DNA from: Adiantum capillus-veneris
Taxonomy: Eukaryota > Streptophyta > Polypodiopsida > Polypodiales > Pteridaceae
Assembly: GCA_014529385.2 (NCBI GenBank)
Contig: CM043944.1
Location: 87,917,384-87,981,383, forward strand
Reading direction: 5' to 3'
DNA: 64,000 nt
Of this stretch, positions 48,385 to 58,931 are shown one piece after another. Position 1 is the stretch's first letter. Every line of letters begins with the position of its first letter. The notes beneath the pieces are model-generated. The model searched no databases, was not told where the DNA came from, and saw only the letters and a list, made by a program, of their open reading frames with translations. Position numbers and translations under genes: made by a program.

Positions 48385-48664
48385 TGTAGACATGTTGTAG
48401 TGTTAGTGTGTATACGCGCTTCACCAGGGGCACTTTTCTCCCACTGGGTTTTTCCCCCTGGACATCTGGTGTGAAAGGACACCTTATCTCTTAGGGTTTC
48501 ATATAAGCTTTGTAGCTCTGAGTTTGTACACATTATTATTATTCCAATACAGAGAGAGAGACTACAGAGATCTCGTACACAAGCTCTGTGTCTTCTCCTT
48601 CTCCATCTTCTTCCTACTCTGAGTTGCTGTCTTCCTTCTGTTTCCTGTTTCATCATCTTCAACA
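48385..48664 (+). repeat. copia-1 3' LTR
   Basis: Same 280 bp as the 5' LTR with no difference seen by eye. Confidence 0.95.
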
Positions 48665-49285
48665 CATCTCTCAATAGCTGGTTGACTCTTTTAAGCTCAG
48701 CTATTTCTTTTTGCAACTCTTCTTCTCGTTGCACCCGCATTAAAGCCAGGTCTTTGCACTGAGATTTCTCCAGTTTAATCTCTAACTCGAGGTCCTTGTT
48801 CTTTTTCTCTAATGCTTTTTAGACCTCATCTATTCCTTTGATCGAGGCCACTGCAGGATTTTCTCATATTTGCCGCAAGAAAGTTTCCTAATCATTTATT
48901 CTCTTCTCTGAGTACTGTAGGGAGGCGTTTGCTACATCTAACTGTACTTGAATTTTTTGAGCTAACAGGGTTGTAGTTAGAAGTTCGTTTGTAACTTTTT
49001 TCAGTTGTTCATCTTTGGCTTTGCAAGCATCTGACAACTTAGTAAGTAGGTCCTCCAGCTCCTCCATCTCCTTTTTCTATTTATCCCTTGCTAGCTGATG
49101 TTGTTCAGCTTCAGCTTTCAATTCTTGCACTTTTGTTTGTAGATCGGTGATGACATTTAATCTATCATCTAACTATCCTTGGAGAGCGTCAATCACCATC
49201 TCGAGTTCTTTAGCCTTTGTGCTGCGGCTAAGTGCTGCTGGGAGCGGAGTCTTTCCATCATGTCCTGCATTTTCTTGGCATACTC

Positions 49286-50771
49286 GTTGACCTGCAGGAT
49301 TACTTCATCGTTTGATTGCCAATCTTCATTTCTTGCTAGCTGCCTAGATGTCTTGGCAATCTCTTGTGTCTCTCTTGGATGCATTGTGGCAGCTGGTTGT
49401 TCTTTCCCTTGAGGCTGTGGCTGGTCTTCTTCCGCTTTGTCATCCTGAGGCTCCGTGGATGCCTCAGCCTTTTCTTGCTGTGTAGAGGTAGACGGGGTTT
49501 CTTCGGACTCTTGTTCTCTTGTTTGGTCAAACTTTGTGGTGTCCTCTGGTGCAGGACTCGCTGCCCTTTCTAGCTCTGGTTCTTGCTCTTTGTGTTGCTC
49601 TTGTGTAGTAGCTGCTGGTTGTGCAGATTCTACTACTTCTCTTTGTTCAGCCTTTGTCTCTTTTGTAGTCTCAGTTTCTATGGATTTATCTTCTGGTGAT
49701 GGTGGTGGGCTTGGCATGGGGTGATCATGTTGTTCTGAAGCAGGTGAAGAAGGTCAGGAGACATATCACCTTGATCATGATGTGCTTCTCCTTGTGCAGT
49801 TGTGTCCTCTGCTTGCTTTTGTTGCTCCTCCACCTCTTTAGCTTTCCGTTCCGCTTCTTGGGCTTCTTTCAGCGTCAAAGCTTCTGCTTCTTGATACATT
49901 TTTTCCAATAGTTATGTTGGATCTTCGGTCTGTTTCCTAGTATGGTGCTTTGTTCTTGGTCCTTTCAATTCAATTGGTACCCACTTTGCCGGGTCCTTGC
50001 CTTATGCTTGGTGGTTGCATTCATAGGAGTGCTTCTCACTTTTAAACCTGGCATGTTTCTATTGCGGCTCCTCCTGATGTGCTACCACGGCTTTTCTTTT
50101 CATCTCTTCCCTTCGTTCTCTTTTTTCCTCATTATCTGAGCTTTCACTGCTATGTCGTTCTGGCGAGCTCTCAACAGACTCTTCATCAGACTTGTATGTT
50201 CTCTTGGTAGATCTTGTGGCTCGAGGGGAAGGTTGTGCAGACACTATCCAAGTGTTCTCATGTGGGGCAGGCGGAAAGTTGTCGGCCATGCCAATAGCAT
50301 GGTAGGCAATTCGGGTTAGAACCTCTGGTGCTCCCAGATATGTTATTTTTCCCTCTTTCTTTGTCCCCTTTAATGTGGATAACAAGTATTGTGCAAGGTC
50401 AATTAGTTGCCTGGTTGTTGATTTGAGAACTTGTGTAAAGGTTGTGGCAACCACATGATTGGGTGTCGTATACCTTGGCGGTCTCTTGGCGAGGAAGTGG
50501 AAGTGTTGGTGGTACAATCTTGCGGGCTCTTTCATCTGTTTTTGGATGATGTCGACAAATGTCACAGCGGTGGTTTCGTTGGTGAAGGTTCCTGCCGTCT
50601 TTCTATCTCTTGACCTCATTGTCATTCCTTCATTTGGCAGTTTGAGAGCTTCTGCCACTATCTCTTTTTTTATCACCATTTCGACTTTGTTCCCTTGTTG
50701 GTCAGAGATTTGGGTGATTCCATCTTCTTTGATCGTGGACAAGAGCTCATAAACTTTTTGGAAATCCACTC
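49286..50771 (-). pseudogene. N-terminal and low-complexity part of the unknown gene
   Basis: 50771-50059 encodes 237 residues without a stop. A globular-looking region (VIKKEIVAEALKLPNEGMTM, DIIQKQMKEPARLYHQ, TPNHVVATTFTQVLK) is followed by a charged end with SDEESVESSPERHSSESSD. After TAG 50059 the same frame goes on with TAA 50002 and TAA 49912, then YQEAEALTLKEAQEAERKAK. After a shift near 49720 another frame gives PSPPPSPEDKS and a long Glu/Gln/Thr/Pro-rich stretch to the tandem units. Low complexity suggests a disordered linker. Confidence 0.5.
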
Positions 50772-51010
50772 TGTTAAAGAATATGATGTTAAAGAATATG
50801 TCCATTGTGCTATGGGCGGCTGGACACTGACTAGACTATGTTGTAAATATACTTTGGATAATAGTTCAAAACAGAAGAAGAGAAGAGCAGCTCGTTGAAT
50901 GGCTGCTGCAGGGTAACGATTGTGTGTGTGTGTCTCGATGTGTGTTTGTGTGTGTGTGTGTGTGTGTGTAGTCTTCTTTTCTACCTTCTCCATCACCTAC
51001 GCACTCTACA
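50772..51010 (+). repeat. copia-2 5' LTR
   Basis: It starts TGTTAAAGAATATG, which is immediately duplicated (ATGTTAAAGAATATG), and ends GCACTCTACA. It contains a GT-rich run. Confidence 0.9.
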
Positions 51011-51013
51011 AAG

Positions 51014-51025
51014 TGGTATCAGAGC
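51014..51025 (+). promoter_or_regulatory. copia-2 primer binding site
   Basis: TGGTATCAGAGC, three bases after the 5' LTR, complementary to initiator tRNA-Met. Confidence 0.9.
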
Positions 51026-51914
51026 TCAGTTTGAGGAGCTACAGTTAACACACACGTTTCCGCAGCTCTGGAAAACAGCAAAAAAGAGAGGTTTTTTTGT
51101 CATAACTCCCTCACCCAAACTCGGAATACAGTGATCCAGGAGTCTATCTTTATGTTTTTGGGCGTTCCGGACGCATTGGCATACTCAAATTTGCCAAAAT
51201 CTACAATTTTCTGCAGTAAACAGCCAGCTCACACAAGCATAGGAGATGTCCAATTTTGCACTCGGCAGTAGATTTACAGGTTACAGGTGAAGAATTCAGC
51301 ATTTACACAGGTTTCGGAGACCGACATAGAGCTTTTGCATCATGATATTGTGTTATCGAAGATTATGTTTGGTTGTTGTGGGTCCGTTATGGACAGCCGC
51401 CTATGTAAGAAAGGTTGTGGGAAGAAGTTGAGGCGGTTATATTGTCAGATTGAGTACTTTGTGGTTATGTATGGATATGCGGTCAATGTATTTTGAAAAA
51501 TTGAAGCCTTTGTGAGGGTCGAGTGAGGTTTTTTGAAGCCTTTCCTTGGGAGCTTTGGTACCTTGGCAAGGTGGATTAGGTACTGGAGCGAACCCCCGAC
51601 TGGCACCACGAAAGACCTCATATGTCGTTTACGACTATGGGAAGAAGGTGGATGTATGGATATGTGGTACAGGACAGCGTATAGATTGCATTTGCATACA
51701 GGTCCATGTGGACATTGTTTTAGAGTATTTATGCATAGTACTGAGTCAGTCTGTGGCAAAGTGAGTCAGTGGATTTTCCCTTGGCAGTGAGAGATTTTCT
51801 GTCAGTGTTTATGAGCACTTTGATTAAGATTTTCACTTGAGATATTGTCCAAATACAAACGAAACTCTGTCGAAATTTTATCAAAATCCTTTGAAAGAAA
51901 TTGAGAGAGTGAAG

Positions 51915-54900
51915 ATGGCAGAAAGTTCAACTCAAGTCACACAGATTGTTGGAGAGAAGCTGACCAGAGAGAACTACAGCATATGGTCTTACAGGATGGA
52001 GAACTTTATCATGGGCAAAGGTTTATGGGATTATATTACTGGTGAACAAGAGTGTCCCGAGGTTGGTTTGGAACCAAATAGAGAGAATGTTGAAGCACAT
52101 AAAACATGGCAAGCAAAAGTAGAAGCTTACAAGAAGTGGATCGAGAATTCAAGGAAAGTGATGCATTGGATTTCACTATGCATTAGTGACTTCTTTATAC
52201 CACATGTGAAGAAGACTCAATCTCCAAAGGAAGCATGGGAGATACTAGCAAGAATGAACAGCTCCAATACAGAACCACGAAAAGTTCACTTGAAGCAAAG
52301 ATTACATTGTGTATGGCAAGGAAATAGATCCATATCATATTATGTGACAGAGATAAAGCAAATACAGGAAGATCTTGCGAGCATTAATGTTGAAGTTCCA
52401 GATGATGACTTAGTTTTAGTGACATTGAATGGTTTGGGACCGGAATACAAGTCATTGGATACATCTATATCTGTTCGAGGACACATGCCTGATTTTGAAG
52501 AGTTAGTAAACCTTTGTTTGCAAGAAGAGGTGAAGTTAGGCAAGTCAGGTCCTTCTACATCAAATAACAATTCCAGAGATCAGGTTTTTTACTCTAGAGG
52601 TCGTGGAAACAATAGAGGTGGAAGAGGAAACTATGGTCGTGGAAACAATGTTGGAAGAGGTCAATGGCAAAACCAACAAAGTCAAAGTTACAATGATTAT
52701 AGCCAAAGAGGCAGGGGGAGAGCCCGAACTCGTGGACATGGAGGTGGACGATTTGTACATCTTCAAAGAGATGGATATTGTAACAGATGTGGCATTTATG
52801 GTCACTTTGAAAGAGAATGTTACACAAGGCTAAATCAAAATCGTGATCGTGGTGGAAGAGGCCGAGGTTATGGCAGACATGGAGGAAACTTTGTTGGATA
52901 CAATCCTAATGATCAAAATATATATGACAATAGCTCGAGTGGACATTTATTTCCTATGGAGCATGTTGTTGGAAGCATGGTGGAGCCACATCATACAGAT
53001 GATTGGTATTTAGATAGTGGTGCCACAAATCATATGACATATCATGGTGAATGGTTTGACAGAAAAGAGAAGTTAGAAGAGGATGAGTTTGTCGCTACAG
53101 GTGATGATACTATGCATCGGATTACACATGTTGGTTCAGTTCCATTGCTAGAAAAAGACGGGACATACAACACATTGGGAGATTTTCTATATGTGCCTTC
53201 AATCACAAAGAATTTAGCATCAGTTGGACACATGACAGATCAAGGGTTGCAGGTCCGTTTTAATCGTTATGGATGCTTCATAGAGGAGTTTCACAACGGT
53301 AGACCAGGCAAGATATTGGCACGTGGAAGAAAGAAAGGTCTTTTGTTCTCATTGGAAGCTGGAGATCCATGTTTACACAATGGTATGTATGCAAACAAAT
53401 CAGGCACTCAAGATGATTGGTCATGTCAATTTTAGAAGATTAAAGCATATGCAATCAAATCAAATTGTACGTGGATTACCAAAGTTTGGCAGATTGAATT
53501 TTGATCATGTTTGTGAAGCTTGTCAATTTGGAAAGCAATCTCGTTTACCATTTCCAAAGAGGGGGAGAATTAACCAAAGTCCTTTGAAAATTGTTCATTC
53601 AGATATTTGGGGACCTTGTGATCATGCTACACCAAATGGTTGTCGATATTTTATCACATTTACGGATGATTACAGTAGAATGACATGGGTTTACTTTCTA
53701 AAGGCAACGTCAGAGGCATTTGAGGTATTTTTGGAGTTCAAAGTTATGGTTGAGAAAGAGAATGGTTGTCAAATTAAATGCCTATGTGCAGATGGAGGGG
53801 GAGAGTACATGTCACACACTTTTGATGATTACTTACGTGAACAAGGCATAAGAAGATAGATTACTTGCAGATACACACCACAACAAAATGGAGTTGCTGA
53901 GAGAAAGAATAGAGTCATAGCAGAGATTGCAAGACCCATGATGAATGAGATGAATATGCCATTAACATATTGGGATGAAGCAGTTCATACAGCAGTACAC
54001 ATTATGAATCGAACACCAACAGCTGCCATTCATGAAATTTCACCTTATGAGAGACTTTATGGGATCAAGCCAACAGTTTCCTACATGAAAGTTTTTGGAT
54101 GTGTTTGCTATGTTCATGTGCCGAATGAAGCAAGAAAGAAGATAGAGCCAAAGGCAGTGAAGTGTATATTCTTGGGCTACCCAGTTGAAAAGAAAGGTTA
54201 CAAGTGCTATGATCCTACGACAAGACAAGTTTATGTCAGTAGAGATGTCAGATTTTGTGAGCATGAACCATGGTATAAACCAAAGCCAGTGATGATAGAA
54301 GATGAGTATGAAGAGCAAGAGAATGTGCGTCATTTTGTTGATAAGCCAGGACCATCAACAAGAACTATTTCAGGACCACATATGGCATAGGAGAGTACAG
54401 GAAGTGTCAACCCATGGAGCGGTCGTTTGCGAGATAAGAAGCAAGACGAGAAAGGCAATAAGAAAGTGGTTGAAGAGAGTTCTGGAGATGAAAGCCTCGA
54501 TGAAGAGCATGGTTTACCACATTTGAGGACACCTGGCAGTAAGCATATTGAGAAATATGTACCCCCATATGCAAGAGTTGAAGAGAAGAGTGCACCACAG
54601 TTGAGAAGATCAGAGAGGGTGCGTTATCCAGTTGATAGATTGACATACAACGGTTACATGTGTACACATTATGCATACATAGTTTCACGTGTGCAACATA
54701 AAGAGCCTACATGTTTTCAAGAGGCAATTGGAAAATCAGAATGGGAGTCAGCTATGGATGATGAGATGGATGCTCTTGTGAAGAATGACACTTGGGATTT
54801 GGTTCGCTTGCCAAGTGGAAAGAAAGCAATTGGTTCAAAATGGGTATACAAAGTCAAGTGCAAGTCAGATGGTAGTGTGGAAAGATACAAAGCGAGGCTT

Positions 54901-56256
54901 GTTGCTAAAGGTTATGCACAAACAAAAGGTCTTGATTATGATGAGACATTTAGTCCAGTTGCAAAGATGACAACAGTCAGATTGGTGATAGCAATGGCAA
55001 GTATGTTCGGTTGGAAGTTACAGAAAATGGATGTGGATAATGCATTCTTGAATGGTGACTTGGAAGAAGAAGTTTATATGATACAGCCAGAGGGTTATCA
55101 ACATCCAGAGTTTCCATATTATGTGTGTAAGTTGAAGAAAGCATTGTATGGTTTGAAGCAAGCATCTAGAGCTTGGTGTGAAAAGATAACCAGATTCTTG
55201 AAGAAGATTGGATTTAAACAATCTACTGCTGATCACTCATTATTTTTGAAGCATGTTGATGGAGAGATCGTCGTTATTGTTATCTATGTTGATGACTTGA
55301 TTCTCACTGGAAGTCATGCTGAGCAAATTTTGCATGTCAAGAAGAGTTTGTTGAGAGAATTCAACATGAAGGACCTTGGTGAGTTGAGATATTTCTTGGG
55401 AATTGAAATTGTCAATACTTTATCAGGAATTTGGATGATACAAAGACAATACGCATTGGATATGCTTGAGAAGTATGGAATGACAGCGTGCAAACCGGTT
55501 GATACACCTCTTGATCAAAATGTGAAGTTGTTTGATGATGGACATTACATTGAGGATGTCACTATGTATCGCAAGATGGTTGGAAGCCTTATTTACTTGA
55601 CAATAACAAGGCCAGATTTGAGTTATGCAGTGGGTGTTGTGAGTCAATTCATGCAAAATCCATGTAAAAGTCATCTTGATGCAGTGAGATGGATTATGAG
55701 ATATGTGAAAGCCACTGTCAGTTATGGAATGTTTTATGAAAAGAATGGGAAGCTTTGTCTTTATGGTTACACAGATGCAGATTGGGCAGGAGATTTTATG
55801 GATAGAAGATCTACAAGTGGTTATGCATTTTCCATTGGCAATGGTATGATAAGTTGGAGTAGCAAGAAGCAATCAACTGTAGCATTATCAAGTACAGAAG
55901 CTGAATATCGTGGAGCAGCTTTGGCAGCATGTGAAGAGACATGGTTGAGAGTACTTATGGTAGACTTTGGTTTTGACTATCTTGACAGTGTCATTATATA
56001 TTGTGACAATATTAGCAGCATCATGTTGGCGAAGAATCCAGTCTACCATGCTCGCACTAAATACATTGAGGTACATTATCACTTCATTAGAGAAAAAGTT
56101 TTGGCAAATGAGATTGATTTGGTGTATGTGAAGACAAATGATCAAGTTGCAGATATATTCACAAAAGCTCTTGGAAAGGAGAAGTTTTGCTACTTTCGTG
56201 AAGCATTGGGAATCAATCATATGCAAGCTCACTCTGAGCTTGAGGGGGAGTGTTAA
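51915..56256 (+). pseudogene. copia-2 gag-pol, broken by stops and one deletion
   Basis: The ATG at 51915 starts MAESSTQVTQIVGEK. Gag reads NYSIWSYRMENFIMGKGLWD; an Arg/Gly-rich segment precedes the CCHC knuckle (CNRCGIYGHFEREC). Protease is WYLDSGATNHMT. Near 53400 the frame shifts inside the GAG-pre-integrase part, which has lost its usual LWH-x-R-LGH start. Integrase (VHSDIWGPC, PQQNGVAERKNR) has TAG at 53857 where the family has Gln, and a second TAG is at 54388 before RT. RT (SKWVYKVKCKSDGS, MDVDNAFLNGDLEE, IYVDDLIL) and RNase H (GYTDADWAGDF, STEAEYRG, HARTKYIEVHYHFIRE) run open to 56256. RT and RNase H are intact in sequence, but the polyprotein is not. Confidence 0.9.
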
Positions 56257-56491
56257 AGAATATGATGTTAAAGAATATGCCCATTGTGCTATGGGCGGCT
56301 GGACACTGACTACACTATGTTGTAAATATACTTTGGATAATAGTTCAAAAGAGAAGAAGAGAAGAGCAGCTCGTTGAATGGATGTTGTAGGGTAACGATT
56401 GTGTGTGTGTGTCTCGATGTGTGTTTGTGTTTGTGTGTGTGTGTGTGTGTAGTCTTCTTTCCTACGTTCTCCATCACCTGCGCACTCTACA
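56251..56491 (+). repeat. copia-2 3' LTR
   Basis: Homologous to the 5' LTR. The pol stop codon TAA lies inside it at 56254-56256. Confidence 0.9.
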
Positions 56492-56782
56492 CACTCCACA
56501 TGGCTCTTGTTCGTAAAAATCTCTGAGCCCCAACCTTCGGTTGGCTTCTTTGGTCTCGGGCTTTGCAGCGACATCATAAACTTCTTTTGGTAGAAGTTGT
56601 AGTTCTACCTGATGTCCATCTTTGCTTTTAAATCTACTTGTAAACACTATGGTGTGTTTCTCTTCCAATTGTTCTTTGATAGATAGGTAACTTTGGTAGT
56701 TTTAACTGAACTGGGGTCCATTTGATATGGTGGTAGCTCTTGCAGCTTCTCCTTTTGAGAGAGCTTTATCGGCAGCTTGCAT

Positions 56783-58931
56783 GGCTCCTGTTAAGATAAT
56801 AGAATGTCAAAGTTAGCAAATTTGGTAGATTTTTCTTTGAAATATCCTTCAGTCTGAAATGCTGACAAATTGAGTCCAATTTGCTTCAAATCAATTTTTG
56901 AACAAAAAAAAGTAAATAATCGCGATTATTTACAACAGCTGAGCAATTTTTTTAACTTTTTGCAAATTTGGCAATATATGCTTGAAGTATATACCAAATA
57001 GATACTCTGAGTTACATATGGGCTCATTTGGGTGCACACGATGAAAATGGTGTCAGATTTAGGCTTTACGTCTCTGAAACAGTAGATGTAGAGGAATTTT
57101 GAGATTCTGATATCCAAATTTGTTTAAACTTGGCTAATGGGCATAGGACATCATGTACTTTGGTCCTATGATGGCAAAGTTGCAAGTTTCTCCCATTTTG
57201 GCCAAAAAGTATATAATCGTGATTATTAACTTTTTCATCAAAATAAACATTTTTTGGTACAACTTGGTTCTAAGCATGGTGTAGACCATGTGTATGTGAT
57301 ATGAGGTGGTTTGGATCAAAAAATGTGCCTCATAACTCAGAATTTGACTTGAAAGGACTTCTTTGCGGTTTTTGGCAATTTCCCAAGTTATTGTTGATCA
57401 TTTTGGGTCATACTTGAAATTTGGCATGTAATAGGTGTGTACAAATGATAGGGTGAGGTGATGATACAATTTTCAAGCCAAAATAGTGCAGAAGTAAATA
57501 ATCGTGATTATTTACAGCAGTCAATATTTTCTTGCAAAACTTGGAAATTTTGATCTAAACACATTCATACACCTAAAACAAGTCATAAATTGAATTTGGT
57601 AAAGTTTGGTCTTGCCAGCATCACTTTGTGCTTTGTCGACTTTGAAATCTTTGATTTTTTTGATTGCATGGCCTGTAGAATTGGTTAGTCACTTTTGAGG
57701 CTATGGACTTGTCCGCAACATAGTCGTGAAGCAACTCGTCCAATTTTGGCCCATTTGGAGTCAGTTTGACCTCGTATGTCAAATTTGACGCTTTGTAGCC
57801 TTCAAACCGTTTTCTGCTTTTTGAGGGCTTGGCTTGATTGATTTTATGAAACCAATCATATACATTGTGTATAGACCTCGTATGCAAGCTATTTGTGGAC
57901 TCAGAATGCAATTCTGGCATCTGTCAAAAACCTAGCTTTTCTACTTGGGACCCCCTCGACCCTTGCCGAATGGTCAATTGTTGCAATAGAATTGTTATAT
58001 TATGTTGGTGCATGCTATAGTTCAAATCTCATCCGATTTGGTTGAGCTGACATGCTGCTATGGTCGATTTTTGGTTGTAGGTCTTCGTGCACTGCTCGGA
58101 TTCTAGGGTTTTTTCTAGGGGTTTAGACTAGCTACAGGCCGTAAAAAATGGATCATTGATAGGTATAGAACTTACCCCTCATGTCTTGTGTGAGACGGTG
58201 CTGAAAACAGGTGACTATGGACTCCGGAAAATACGTGCGAAGAGGGTCGGAAGCTCTCTTTCCAAAGGCAACAAGTGAAAATGAGGTGATTTTAGCCTAT
58301 CTTGGATATCTATACCCGAACTTCCCAAACCATTTTTCCCCAGATTCCCCGTTTAGTACTCCTAGGCCGTGAAATCTATGTTAAACTCAAAAATTTCCCC
58401 AATCGGATCCCTGTAGCTCATTCTGCAAGAATTCTGCAAAAGTAGGTCCGGCCGCCCAATTTAGGCTTCCCGCTTCCATGTGCCGATTTGATTGAAATTT
58501 TTTGTGCTTGTCCACCTTGTTTTTTTTATCACCATCGATTCTTCAGTTTTTTCATCTGAGCTCCTTTGCTATTTATTATTAATTTTTGACCTTTTTATTG
58601 AAAAAATCAAAGAAAATAACAAAATACACTAAAAAAGCAAAGTGAAAACCCAATAATTAAGAAAATCCATTGAAAAAACTGTTTTATTATTTTTTGTTGG
58701 ATTTCTCCATTTTTAAGTCTCAATATTGAGAAAAATGATTAAAAATAACCAAAAAGGACTAATTTTTTATGATTTTTTGATAGTATATACACTATTTACC
58801 CTCATCGAGGAGATATCATCAGTTAAATTTTCCCTATTGATGAATTATAAGGGCATTATTAGGTAATTTTGTAAAAATCACATGTTAACATCAAACGTTT
58901 TCCTCCCTCTTCAAACATTTCCCTTAATTAC
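56783..58931. other. AT-rich flank of the unknown gene, with a recurring palindrome
   Basis: No protein family was recognised. Three copies of an AAATAATCGYGATTATTT-type palindrome lie at 56912-56933, about 57212-57228 and 57494-57515. A fourth, partial copy is at 39537-39556, on the other side of the gene. A minus-strand frame at 57621-57920 (99 codons, Lys/Asn/Ser-rich) has no recognisable family. 58500-58900 is AT-rich and featureless. Confidence 0.45.
56912..56933. repeat. 22-bp perfect palindrome
   Basis: The core AAATAATCGCGATTATTT is its own reverse complement, with two further matching bases on each side. A copy at 57494-57515 differs only by CGCG to CGTG at the centre. Confidence 0.85.

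Larger units (their letters stand above)
43482..48664 (+). mobile_element. Ty1/copia retrotransposon, copia-1, young and nearly intact
   Basis: A complete element of 5183 bp. The two 280-bp LTRs read identical to me along their whole length. A CATCT target duplication lies at 43477-43481 and 48665-48669, with the empty site preserved in the neighbouring unit (42390). The primer site TGGTATCAGAGC starts at 43764, and a polypurine tract (CAGGGGGGATT) ends at 48384. A TATAAG box at 43599 in the LTR is a candidate promoter. Identical LTRs mean very recent insertion. It is in antisense orientation to the host gene. Confidence 0.95.
43017..49285 (-). repeat. tandem coding unit 1, split by copia-1
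   Basis: Unit 1 is 43017-43481 plus 48670-49285 (about 1.08 kb). Homologous stops are TAG 49077, TGA 48864 and TAA 48819. Its upstream edge (GCATACTCGTTG at about 49285) joins the acidic, Gln/Glu-rich part of the gene rather than another unit. Confidence 0.75.
50772..56491 (+). mobile_element. Ty1/copia retrotransposon, copia-2, older and defective
   Basis: A complete element of 5720 bp with LTRs at 50772-51010 and 56251-56491. A CACTC target duplication lies at 50767-50771 and 56492-56496. The primer site TGGTATCAGAGC starts at 51014 and a polypurine tract (GAGGGGGAG) ends at 56250. The LTRs differ at about nine bases plus GT-run length, near 4 percent, so it inserted well before copia-1. 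It splits the unknown minus-strand gene, whose frame continues exactly across the insertion. Confidence 0.95.
40164..56782 (-). pseudogene. unknown gene with tandem coiled-coil coding units, interrupted by two copia elements
   Basis: In the minus direction: ATG at 56782 just after TTATCTTAACAG, a possible splice acceptor, then MQAADKALSKGEAARATTIS to GLRDFYEQEPCG at 56492. Copia-2 splits the frame, which resumes exactly at 50771 (DFQKVYELLSTIKEDGITQ). It continues with ARLYHQHFHFLAKRPPRY and APEVLTRIAYHAIGMADNF, then Ser/Glu-rich and Glu/Gln-rich low-complexity sequence to 49285. Next come three tandem units of about 1.09 kb (split by copia-1), then a C-terminal domain ending at 40164. I recognise no family with confidence. 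The N-terminal part faintly recalls plant transposon-protein or gag-like domains. Stops at 56702, 50059, 50002 and 49912 (TAA, TAG, TAA, TAA) and frameshifts break it. It may be the coding part of a large retroelement or a rare host gene family. Confidence 0.5.

Noticed and set aside
49364-50752. Plus-strand frames rich in Cys, Ser, Phe and Leu
   Set aside because: They are antisense shadows of the Glu/Gln-rich minus-strand gene.
57621-57920. Minus-strand frame of 99 codons as the true N-terminus of the unknown gene
   Set aside because: No splice-consistent link to 56782 could be shown and the composition is weakly protein-like; left as unassigned.
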